Below are positions 1 to 5,464 of a stretch of DNA of 6,602 bases, in pieces. A model generated the notes under the pieces. That model searched no databases, was not told the origin of the DNA, and was given only the letters and a program-made list of their open reading frames with translations. The DNA comes from Pseudomonadota bacterium (GTDB lineage Bacteria; Pseudomonadota; Alphaproteobacteria; Azospirillales; Azospirillaceae): positions 1 to 6,602 of the forward strand of contig JAEZPL010000252.1 of the NCBI GenBank assembly GCA_023413605.1. The letters run 5' to 3'. Each line of letters begins with the position of its first letter. Within the stretch, counting starts at the first letter, position 1. The position numbers were made by a program, and so were the translations under genes.

Positions 1-52
1 GCCCCATCTGGCGTCGGCGGTGCTGGCTTCGGTGGTGCTGGCGTCCTGACGC

Positions 53-739
53 TCAGCCGTGCATGCGCGATACGGCGTCGGCCAGCCGGATCGGTTCCGG
101 CAGGCGCCAGCGCGGGGCGAAGCGCAGGACAAGGTCGATGCAGGTTTCCAGGCTGATCCGGTGGCCGGGCGATACGAACAGCGGGTTGGTGCCGTCGCGG
201 GTGCGCAGCGCCGCCCCGACGACCTCCTTCCGGTGCCAGAGCAGCGCACGGGAGCCGCGCTCCGGCGCCAAATCCTCGCACCGCCCGACCAGCCGCGACT
301 TGGCGACACCGATGGCCGGCAGGCCGGTCAGCACGCCGACGTGACAGGCCAGCCCGAAGCGGCGCGGATGCGCCGTCCCCTGCCCATCGATGACCAGCAG
401 GTCCGGCGGCTCCGGCAGCAGGCCGATGGCCTCCACCATGGCCGGGGCCTCGCGGAAGGACAGCAGGCCGGGGATGTAGGGAAAGCGGGTGGGCTGGTTG
501 AGCAGAACGCTGCGCGTCAGTTCCAGGCTGTCCACGTCCATTTCCGCCACGGCGGCCCAGGTCAGGCCGCGCTCCTCGCTGAAATGGGCATCAACGGCGG
601 CGATGCGGCGCAGCGGCGGCAGGTCGTCGCGCGTCACCACCAGCCGGCGCAACCGCTCCTGCATGGCGCGGGCGTCGGCTTCGGTGGTGGGCCAGGGTTC
701 CTGGATAAGACCGTCCATGCCGGCGAGAACAGCCGGCAC
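53..739 (-). CDS. nfi: Endonuclease V (deoxyinosine 3'-endonuclease)
   Basis: Endonuclease V cuts DNA at the second phosphodiester bond 3' of deoxyinosine and other deaminated bases, starting repair of adenine deamination; it acts in the cytoplasm and needs Mg2+. The 228-residue product has the family motifs in order: AAVDAHFS with catalytic Asp50, the PYIP wedge at 87-90 followed by SFRE with Glu97, IDGQGTAHPRR with Asp118, and GVAKS with Lys147. The spacings (Glu97 to Asp118 is 21, Asp118 to Lys147 is 29) equal those of Thermotoga maritima endonuclease V as I recall them. Length is normal for the family. The start is taken as GTG at 739 because GGGAG lies just upstream; the ATG at 718 (residue 8) has no clear ribosome binding site but remains possible. 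The gene lies 45 bases downstream of dadA on the same strand and is probably its operon partner. Function is confident; exact start is less so. Confidence 0.93.
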   Translation of the reverse strand: MPAVLAGMDGLIQEPWPTTEADARAMQERLRRLVVTRDDLPPLRRIAAVDAHFSEERGLTWAAVAEMDVDSLELTRSVLLNQPTRFPYIPGLLSFREAPAMVEAIGLLPEPPDLLVIDGQGTAHPRRFGLACHVGVLTGLPAIGVAKSRLVGRCEDLAPERGSRALLWHRKEVVGAALRTRDGTNPLFVSPGHRISLETCIDLVLRFAPRWRLPEPIRLADAVSRMHG

Positions 740-784
740 GGTCTCCCGTCACAAGACTTCGGGCCGAACTCAGGCGGTCAGGCT

Positions 785-2101
785 TCAGGCGGTCGGGCGC
801 GGAACGCCGCCGACGGCAGCGCCACCGCCGGCCACGGCCGCCGCGGGGCGGCCATAGCGTTCCACGGTCAGGCCGTTCATGTCGATCTCGGTCTTGCGGC
901 CGCCGACCACATCCGCGACGACCCGGCCGGAGCCGGCCGCCATGGTCCAGCCCAGCGTGCCGTGACCGGTGTTCAGGAACAGGTTGCGCACCGGCGTCGG
1001 GCCGACGATGGGCGTGCCGTCCGGCGTGTTGGGGCGCAGACCGGTCCAGAACTCCGCCTTCGCCAGATCGCCGCCCGTCGGGAACAGGTCGCTGACCACA
1101 TGGTCCAGCGGCCCGCGCCGGCCCGGACGCAGCGTCAGGTCGAACCCGGTCAACTCCGCCGTGCCGCCCACGCGGATGCGGTCGCCGAGACGGGTCACCG
1201 CGACCTTGTGCGTTTCGTCCATCACCGTGGATTCCGGCGCGCCGGCCGCGTTGATGATGGGAATGGTCAGCGAGTAGCCCTTCACCGGGTAGACCGGCAG
1301 GTTCAGGCCGAAGGGCTTCACCAGCATCGGGGAATAGCTGCCCAGCGCCACCACATAGGCGTCCGCGGTCAGCGTCCCGGCGTCGGTCACCACGCCGGTC
1401 ACGCGGCGGCCGTCGCTTTCCAGCTTCCTGATACCGACGTTGTAGCGGAACTCCACGCCCAACTCGGCCGCCAGGGCCGCCAGCGCGTTGGTGAAGCGGA
1501 AGCAGTCGCCGGTCTCGTCGCCCGGCAGCAGCAGGCCGCCGACGATCTTCTCCTTCACCAGCCCCAGCGCCGGCTCGAAGCGGGCGCAGCCGTCGACGTC
1601 CAGCAGTTCATAGGGAACGTTGAAGCGGTCCAGCACGGCCATGTCCGTGGCGGCGGCGTCCACCTGCTTCTGCGTGCGGAAGACCTGGAGCGTGCCCTTG
1701 GCCCGCTCGTCATAGCGGATGCCGGTCTCGTCGCGCAGGGACTTCAGGCAATCGCGGCTGTATTCGGCCAGCCGCACCATGCGGCCCTTGTTGATCTCAT
1801 AGGAGCGCTCGTTGGCGTTGGCGAGCAGCTTCAGCATCCACGACCACATGGCCGGATCCAGCTTCGGCCGGATCACCAGCGGGGAATGCTTCATCAGCAT
1901 CCACTTGACGGCCTTCACCATCAGGCCCGGCGCCGCCCAGGGCGCGGAATAGCCCGGCGACACCTCGCCCGCGTTGGCGTAGCTGGTCTCCAGCGCCGGA
2001 CCGGCCTGCCGATCCACCACGGTCACCTCATGCCCGGCCTTTGCCAGGTAATAGGCGGTGGACACGCCGATGACGCCGCTGCCGAGGACGATGACGCGCA
2101 T
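785..2101 (-). CDS. dadA: D-amino acid dehydrogenase, FAD-dependent
   Basis: DadA oxidises D-amino acids (classically D-alanine) to 2-oxo acids and ammonia, passing electrons from FAD to the respiratory chain at the inner face of the cytoplasmic membrane. The 438-residue product starts with an FAD-binding Rossmann motif (VIVLGSGVIGVSTAYYLAKAG, key glycines 7, 9, 12, with Asp30 ending the second strand). It continues with the DadA signature of residues 38-60 (ETSYANAGEVSPGYSAPWAA) and the C-terminal FAD region GLRPNTPDGTPIVG (354-367) and NTGHGTLGWTMAAGSG. E. coli DadA is 432 residues. The frame is open upstream to 2209, but ATG at 2101 is chosen because homology begins there, GGGAG sits six bases before it, and the upstream in-frame ATG at 2140 lies before the predicted transcription start. 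The last 20 or so residues form an Ala/Gly-rich tail. No alanine racemase gene is adjacent. The divergent TyrR-type regulator suggests the real substrates may include aromatic D-amino acids (inference). Confidence 0.95.
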   Translation of the reverse strand: MRVIVLGSGVIGVSTAYYLAKAGHEVTVVDRQAGPALETSYANAGEVSPGYSAPWAAPGLMVKAVKWMLMKHSPLVIRPKLDPAMWSWMLKLLANANERSYEINKGRMVRLAEYSRDCLKSLRDETGIRYDERAKGTLQVFRTQKQVDAAATDMAVLDRFNVPYELLDVDGCARFEPALGLVKEKIVGGLLLPGDETGDCFRFTNALAALAAELGVEFRYNVGIRKLESDGRRVTGVVTDAGTLTADAYVVALGSYSPMLVKPFGLNLPVYPVKGYSLTIPIINAAGAPESTVMDETHKVAVTRLGDRIRVGGTAELTGFDLTLRPGRRGPLDHVVSDLFPTGGDLAKAEFWTGLRPNTPDGTPIVGPTPVRNLFLNTGHGTLGWTMAAGSGRVVADVVGGRKTEIDMNGLTVERYGRPAAAVAGGGAAVGGVPRPTA

Positions 2102-2141
2102 GGATGGCTCCCGAGATGGCTGGTTCGTTTGTCCTTCCATG

Positions 2142-2157
2142 AGCAATCCGGATGCCA
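2142..2157 (-). promoter_or_regulatory. Sigma-54 (-24/-12) promoter of dadA
   Basis: Read on the minus strand the site is TGGCATCCGGATTGCT, preceded by T. Against the consensus TGGCAC-N5-TTGCW it matches 10 of 11 positions, with the obligatory GG and GC separated by exactly ten bases. Transcription would start near 2131, leaving a 5' leader of about 30 bases that contains the dadA ribosome binding site. Its position at the right distance from dadA, beside a sigma-54-type activator gene, makes chance unlikely. Confidence 0.72.
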
Positions 2158-2211
2158 ACCGCCGGAAGCCGCGGAAACTCTGGAGTTGCCGCCCAGCCTC
2201 ACCACTCATTC

Positions 2212-2229
2212 CGTAAACATTTCGTTACA
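2212..2229. promoter_or_regulatory. TyrR-box-like operator 1
   Basis: The site reads CGTAAA-N6-GTTACA and matches 10 of 12 fixed positions of the E. coli TyrR box TGTAAA-N6-TTTACA. Its centre lies about 90 bases upstream of the predicted sigma-54 start of dadA, a normal place for an enhancer-binding-protein site. The neighbouring regulator has the same type of C-terminal helix-turn-helix as TyrR. The assignment is by motif match only. Confidence 0.5.
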
Positions 2230-2241
2230 CTGCACACAAAC

Positions 2242-2298
2242 CCATACGAATGAAGCGATTCTAAATCCATACGTATCAATGCATTGATCCATATGTAT
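2242..2298. repeat. Three direct copies of CCATAYGWAT
   Basis: Three 10-base copies are seen: CCATACGAAT at 2242-2251, CCATACGTAT at 2267-2276 and CCATATGTAT at 2289-2298. Start-to-start spacing is 25 and 22 bases, roughly two helical turns, so the copies would face a similar side of the DNA. Two of them overlap the arms of the 28-base palindrome. This is a repeated-site pattern typical of a regulatory region; the binding protein is unknown. Confidence 0.45.
2268..2295. repeat. 28-base imperfect palindrome
   Basis: The core TCAATGCATTGA (2276-2287) is a perfect 12-base palindrome; extending it to 28 bases leaves 12 of 14 pairs matched, with CATACG on the left and ATATG on the right as outer ends. 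It lies midway between dadA and the divergent regulator and does not fit the TyrR box. It could be the operator of another transcription factor or an extra recognition site of the local regulator. Confidence 0.5.
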
Positions 2299-2311
2299 GC
2301 GTTTCGTTACA
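2294..2311. promoter_or_regulatory. TyrR-box-like operator 2
   Basis: TGTATG-N6-GTTACA matches 9 of 12 fixed positions of the TyrR box. It stands one base upstream of a second, better box (19 bases start to start), making a tandem pair, which is how strong and weak TyrR boxes are arranged in enterobacterial promoters. Its centre is about 170 bases upstream of the predicted dadA start. Confidence 0.4.
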
Positions 2312-2312
2312 G

Positions 2313-2330
2313 CGTACATTTTTGTTTACA
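2313..2330. promoter_or_regulatory. TyrR-box-like operator 3
   Basis: CGTACA-N6-TTTACA matches 10 of 12 fixed positions of the TyrR box, with a perfect right half. The right half is also the candidate -35 element of the regulator's own promoter, so occupancy would block that promoter. Confidence 0.48.
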
Positions 2331-2352
2331 CACCTCCACCGCGCGGTATTCT
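2325..2352 (+). promoter_or_regulatory. Candidate sigma-70 promoter of the TyrR-type regulator
   Basis: TTTACA (2325-2330, 5 of 6 to the -35 consensus) is separated by 16 bases from TATTCT (2347-2352, 4 of 6 to the -10 consensus). Transcription would begin near 2359, leaving about 19 bases that contain the GGAGG ribosome binding site at 2366-2370. Overlap with operator 3 predicts autorepression. Confidence 0.4.
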
Positions 2353-2377
2353 GCCGCTCTGTTATGGAGGCGGTTCC

Positions 2378-3916
2378 ATGCGCATCGACGTTCTGTTCGC
2401 CGACCGGGTCGGCATTGCCCACGAGATCCTGGCGGTGCTCGCCAAGCGGCGGCTGAACGTCGTCGCGGTGGAGGTGGACCCGCCGCACATCCACATCGAC
2501 GCGCCGGAACTGGACGCGCAGTCCCTCGCCCCGCTCGACGCCGCGCTGCGTGCGGTCCAGGGCGTCCAATCGGTCACCCCCATCGACATCCTGCCCGGCA
2601 CGCGGCGGCGCCTGCATCTGGACGCCCTGCTGGCCGCCCTGCCCGATCCCGTGCTGGCGCTGGACCGGGCCGGCCGCATCGTCGTGGCGAACGAGGCGGC
2701 GGCGGGCGTCGCCGGCCGCTCCGAAGCTGACCTGACCGGCGCTGACTTCGGCCGGCTGTTCGGCGATCCGGAGCTGACCGACGTGCTGATGGACAACGGA
2801 TTCCGCCTGCCGGGGCAGGAGGTGATGCTGAACGGCCAGCCCTTCCTGCTGGACGCCACCCCCATTGTGGAGGATGGCCGCCCGGCCGGCGGCGTGGTGA
2901 CGCTGTTCGCACCCAGCCGCCTGGGCGAGCGTCTGAACGCCCTGCAACATTTCGACGAGGGCGGTTTCGACCGCATCCTCGGCGAGTCGCCCCCCATCCG
3001 CGCCCTGAAGGCCCGCGCCGCGCGCGTCGCCGCGGTGGACGCACCCCTGCTGATCCTGGGCGAGACCGGCACCGGCAAGGAACTGATCGCCCACGCCTGC
3101 CACCGCGCCAGCCCGCGCCGCGACAAGCCCTTTCTGGCGCTGAACTGCGCCGCCGTGCCGGAAAACCTCGCGGAGAGCGAACTGTTCGGCTACGCCCCCG
3201 GCGCCTTCACCGGGGCGCAACGCGGCGGCAAGCCGGGCCTGCTGGAACTCGCCCACGGCGGCACCGTCTTCCTGGACGAGATCGGGGAGATGTCGCCGTA
3301 CCTCCAGGCGAAGCTGCTGCGCTTCCTGAACGACGGCCGATTCCGCCGCGTCGGCGGTGACCGGGAGCAGACCGTGGACGTGCGCGTGGTCAGTGCGACC
3401 CACCGCGACCTGGACGCCATGGTGACCCAGCACAGCTTCCGCGAGGATCTGTTCTACCGCCTGAACGTTCTGACCGTCCACGTCCCGCCCCTGCGCGAGC
3501 GTGGAGAGGACATCCTGTTGCTGGCCCGGCACTTCATCGCCCGCGCCTGCGCCCAGGCCCGCCGCCCGCCTTGCCGCCTGACCGTCTCGGCCAGCGCCGC
3601 CCTGCTCGCCAACCCCTGGCCCGGCAACGTCCGCCAGTTGGAGAACGTCATCTTCCGCGCGGTGACCATGACCGATGGCGCCTGGCTCGACGCCGCCGAC
3701 CTGGATCTTGCCGGCGCGCGCATGGCGCCGGACGATGGAACGGACTCCGCCGAGGCCGGAAGCTGGGAGAGCGCGGTGGAAGGGTTCGAGCGCACGCTCC
3801 TACGCCGCCTTTACCCGCGGTTCCCCTCCAGCCGCAAGCTGGCCGCCCGTCTGCAGACGTCGCACACGATGATCGCGAACAAGCTGCGCAAGTACGGCAT
3901 CCCGGACGGGCGGTAA
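2378..3916 (+). CDS. TyrR/PhhR-family sigma-54-type transcriptional regulator
   Basis: This 512-residue protein has the TyrR architecture: an N-terminal ACT domain (about 1-70), a PAS domain (about 80-180), a sigma-54-activator AAA+ domain (about 198-430) and a TyrR-like DNA-binding helix-turn-helix (about 484-506, SSRKLAARLQTSHTMIANKL). The AAA+ part shows Walker A GETGTGKE (228-235), GAFTGA (275-280), Walker B VFLDEIGE with Asp300-Glu301, the FREDLFYRLNV arginine region (354-364) and WPGNVRQLENV. E. coli TyrR, which acts at sigma-70 promoters, has lost GAFTGA; this protein keeps it and so should be able to contact sigma-54. The family senses aromatic amino acids through the ACT domain. The start at 2378 is chosen because GGAGG lies seven bases before it and the ACT domain begins immediately; the frame also opens at 2297 but the extra 27 residues look non-coding. 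Divergent to dadA, its likely target. TyrR versus PhhR naming cannot be settled here. Confidence 0.9.
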   Translation: MRIDVLFADRVGIAHEILAVLAKRRLNVVAVEVDPPHIHIDAPELDAQSLAPLDAALRAVQGVQSVTPIDILPGTRRRLHLDALLAALPDPVLALDRAGRIVVANEAAAGVAGRSEADLTGADFGRLFGDPELTDVLMDNGFRLPGQEVMLNGQPFLLDATPIVEDGRPAGGVVTLFAPSRLGERLNALQHFDEGGFDRILGESPPIRALKARAARVAAVDAPLLILGETGTGKELIAHACHRASPRRDKPFLALNCAAVPENLAESELFGYAPGAFTGAQRGGKPGLLELAHGGTVFLDEIGEMSPYLQAKLLRFLNDGRFRRVGGDREQTVDVRVVSATHRDLDAMVTQHSFREDLFYRLNVLTVHVPPLRERGEDILLLARHFIARACAQARRPPCRLTVSASAALLANPWPGNVRQLENVIFRAVTMTDGAWLDAADLDLAGARMAPDDGTDSAEAGSWESAVEGFERTLLRRLYPRFPSSRKLAARLQTSHTMIANKLRKYGIPDGR

Positions 3917-3957
3917 GAGCGCCTAACAGAACCATTTCCGAACGAAGCGCCAACAGA

Positions 3958-4042
3958 TAAGAGTGCCGATCAAAACTTCCCTTGAGCCAAGATAAATCAA
4001 TGGCTTGGGGCCAGGAAGCCGAAGTTTTGATCGGCACTCTAA
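3958..4042. mobile_element. 79-base MITE-like element with TAA flanks
   Basis: Two perfectly complementary 19-base ends, GAGTGCCGATCAAAACTTC at 3961-3979 and its reverse complement at 4021-4039, enclose 41 bases. TAA occurs directly on both sides (3958-3960 and 4040-4042), as a three-base target duplication would. The interior has a small nested stem (AGCCA 3985-3989 with TGGCT 4001-4005) and no coding capacity. Perfect ends with a TNA-type duplication are known for the IS1031/ISL2 groups of the IS5 family, so a non-autonomous derivative mobilised by such a transposase is my best reading. Alternatively it is a long hairpin acting as a two-way terminator between the convergent regulator gene and the gene remnant at 4053-4318; it has no T tract. 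Confidence 0.55.
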
Positions 4043-4052
4043 GTGGCGATGT

Positions 4053-4318
4053 TCATCTGCGTGTCGCCGAAGGAGTGGGTTCCGGCAAAACATCCGCTTC
4101 GATGCAAACGGTCTCCGCGAAATGATTTTTGATGCGCTCCAGGCAGGCCTGAATTGCGAAACCAGTTCCAGCATCATCTTTTTCGATCTCAAGAGCTGCG
4201 ACGAGATAGCCCCATCCGTGGCACCGGCAACACCGAATTGGCGAAGGACGGCAGTTTGGGCGTTGAGATCAGCTTCCGTCTCGGCGACGAGATACACCTC
4301 AAGGCTACGCTGGTAATT
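4053..4318 (-). pseudogene. Frameshifted small gene of unknown function
   Basis: Two adjoining minus-strand frames look like one broken gene. The upstream part (4318 down to about 4213) reads SLEVYLVAETEADLNAQTAV and on to RQFGVAGATDG. Adding one G to the GGGG run at 4210-4213 continues it as GYLVAALEIEKDDAGTGFA, then a further 30 residues ending PSATRR and a TGA at 4053-4055. Rejoined, the product would be about 88 residues, acidic in the middle, with no membrane segment and no motif I recognise. An in-frame TAA at 4319-4321 precedes it; the only candidate start is GTG at 4297 with a weak ribosome binding site, so the 5' end may be lost. The MITE-like element lies 11 bases beyond its stop. 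It could be a decayed gene or an intact one with a one-base sequencing error. Confidence 0.45.
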
Positions 4319-4660
4319 TTACAGCAGCCCGCCAGAGCGTTGCAGAGGACACGCAAAAGTAGCAGTAGTTTCTTTTAATTACTACCTTCAATTTTTATGA
4401 AAGTCAGTTTCCATTATTTCTAGCCAGGGGAAAATTTTCAACTCTCCATGAATATGCGGCGCGATTGAATTCATATCCTGGAAGTAGATTCAACAGCCAA
4501 CCCGAATCCACGCAATCGCGAAAAATTGAAAATCTATCAATAATATGTCGAGAAACGCGATGTGATAAGATCAAGTACAGCCGTCCCATAATATTGCAAC
4601 GCAGCAATTTGATATCATGCGTTAACAGCGCTGTTTTCAAAATTTTATGATTCTCTTTGC
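4319..4660. other. AT-rich intergenic stretch, no convincing gene
   Basis: GC content falls to roughly 35-40 percent here, against well over 60 percent in the flanking genes, and changes sharply at about 4314. Short open frames exist on both strands (for example 4465-4650 plus and 4404-4721 minus), but they lack ribosome binding sites and domain-like composition. An 8-base inverted pair, CGCGATTG at 4460-4467 and CAATCGCG at 4513-4520, is the only structure seen. No tRNA or transposase fragment is recognisable. Confidence 0.5.
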
Positions 4661-4682
4661 CATTTCTTGTGCCGTCGCGCGG

Positions 4683-4691
4683 TGCTATCGT
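4683..4691 (+). promoter_or_regulatory. Weak extended -10 element before the GntR-type gene
   Basis: TGCTATCGT resembles an extended -10 (TGnTATAAT, 4 of 6 in the hexamer). No good -35 is present at the right distance. Transcription would start close to 4698, immediately before the operator-like palindrome, which would suit repression. Tentative. Confidence 0.25.
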
Positions 4692-4703
4692 TCGCCACCA
4701 ATT

Positions 4704-4718
4704 GTCCAATTGTTGGAC
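4704..4718. promoter_or_regulatory. Operator-like palindrome GTCCAA-TTG-TTGGAC
   Basis: A perfect 6+3+6 palindrome sits 20 bases upstream of the GntR-type start codon. Its size and TTGG/CCAA character are like operators of FCD-type GntR regulators (PdhR, LldR and relatives bind TTGGT-NNN-ACCAA-like sites). It is the natural candidate for autoregulation of the regulator-dehydrogenase pair. Confidence 0.55.
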
Positions 4719-4738
4719 CAAACTCGGGCGGCGCGATC

Positions 4739-5431
4739 ATGAACGGCGTCTCAACGGTCAAAGCCATTTTCGAGGAACTCCGTAAGGAGATCCCAGAGCG
4801 TTATCAGCCCGGCGATCTGTTGCCGAACGAGCGGCTGCTGGCGGAGCGGTTCGGCGTCAGCCGCAACACGATCCGCGAAGTCATCATCTTCCTCGAAGCC
4901 TACGGACTGGTTGAAAAGACGCAGCGCGGGCCGCGGGTCAGCAAGCCCGATATCGAGGCGATGTTCCGCATTCTCGACCAGTGCTTCGACCGCAGCATCA
5001 AAACCTGCCGGGAGGTGCTGCAATTTAGACGGATCATCGAAATCGGGGTCCTGCCGGAGGTTGTCCAACAGATCACCGATGCGGAGATCGACGCGCTCGA
5101 CCGTCTGGCCGAGGATATGGAGCACCAGTTGACGGTGCGCGAGGCAGCGGAGGTCGACTTCCGCTTCCATGCCGCCATCGTCGCCGCATCTCACAACTCT
5201 ATGTTGCAAAAGATGTATCAGGCGATGTCGCGGCCGATGATCTATTACATGGAGATCGGCAAGAGCAACGCCGTGATCGCACCGACCACGGTCGATTTTC
5301 ACCGCCAGATCATCGCAGCGCTGCGTGAGCGCTCCATCGAAAAGGCGGTTGAGGCCAGCAATGCCCATTTCTGCTTCAGCGAGAGCGTGTTCAACCAGGA
5401 GGCGCAGCCCTCCTCCACACCCGCCTCCTGA
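4739..5431 (+). CDS. GntR-family (FadR/FCD subfamily) transcriptional regulator
   Basis: A 230-residue DNA-binding regulator, normal in length for the family. Residues 20-70 form the GntR winged helix: RYQPGDLLPNERLLAERFGV then SRNTIREVIIFLEAYGLVEK, with the recognition helix near 41-52 and the wing at TQRGPRVSK. Residues from about 75 to 215 form the all-helical FCD effector domain, with the usual metal-site residues visible as Asp140 and His144 (DFRFH), His188 and His210. Such proteins usually bind a sugar acid or other carboxylate, or a metal-bound form of it, and release the operator. ATG at 4739 is chosen because the GntR domain begins soon after it; the frame is open back to 4667, but the extra residues look unlike protein and would overlap the palindrome at 4704-4718. 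The ribosome binding site is weak (GGGCGG). The dehydrogenase gene follows after 33 bases, so it is the probable target. The ligand is unknown. Confidence 0.9.
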   Translation: MNGVSTVKAIFEELRKEIPERYQPGDLLPNERLLAERFGVSRNTIREVIIFLEAYGLVEKTQRGPRVSKPDIEAMFRILDQCFDRSIKTCREVLQFRRIIEIGVLPEVVQQITDAEIDALDRLAEDMEHQLTVREAAEVDFRFHAAIVAASHNSMLQKMYQAMSRPMIYYMEIGKSNAVIAPTTVDFHRQIIAALRERSIEKAVEASNAHFCFSESVFNQEAQPSSTPAS

Positions 5432-5464
5432 ATTGCGTGCTTCCTAGAAAACAAGGACTCACCT

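Noticed and set aside
1..49. Possible C-terminal end of a plus-strand gene (frame ending HLASAVLASVVLAS, TGA at 47-49)
   Set aside because: Only 15 codons are visible and the opposite strand is equally open; nothing supports coding.
59..2287. A 742-codon open frame on the plus strand covering dadA and nfi
   Set aside because: It is antisense to two genes with full family motifs; its translation is rich in Arg, Gln, His and Gly without domain character, as expected from the high-GC complement of real genes.
2276..3532. A 418-codon minus-strand open frame opposite the TyrR-type regulator
   Set aside because: Shadow of the regulator; composition (Gln, Gly, Val, His) is that of a reverse frame and it would overlap the regulatory region.
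3923..4297. A 124-codon minus-strand frame reading through the MITE-like element
   Set aside because: After the frameshift at about 4210 its sequence loses protein character and runs through the inverted-repeat element; only its first third belongs to the likely old gene.
4460..4520. 8-base inverted pair CGCGATTG / CAATCGCG
   Set aside because: The 45-base gap and lack of extension make it compatible with chance; no other sign of an element end.
4404..4721. A 105-codon minus-strand frame in the AT-rich zone
   Set aside because: It lies across the GntR-type promoter and operator, lacks a ribosome binding site and shows no recognisable domain; AT-rich DNA gives such frames by chance less often than GC-rich shadows, so it is not fully excluded.
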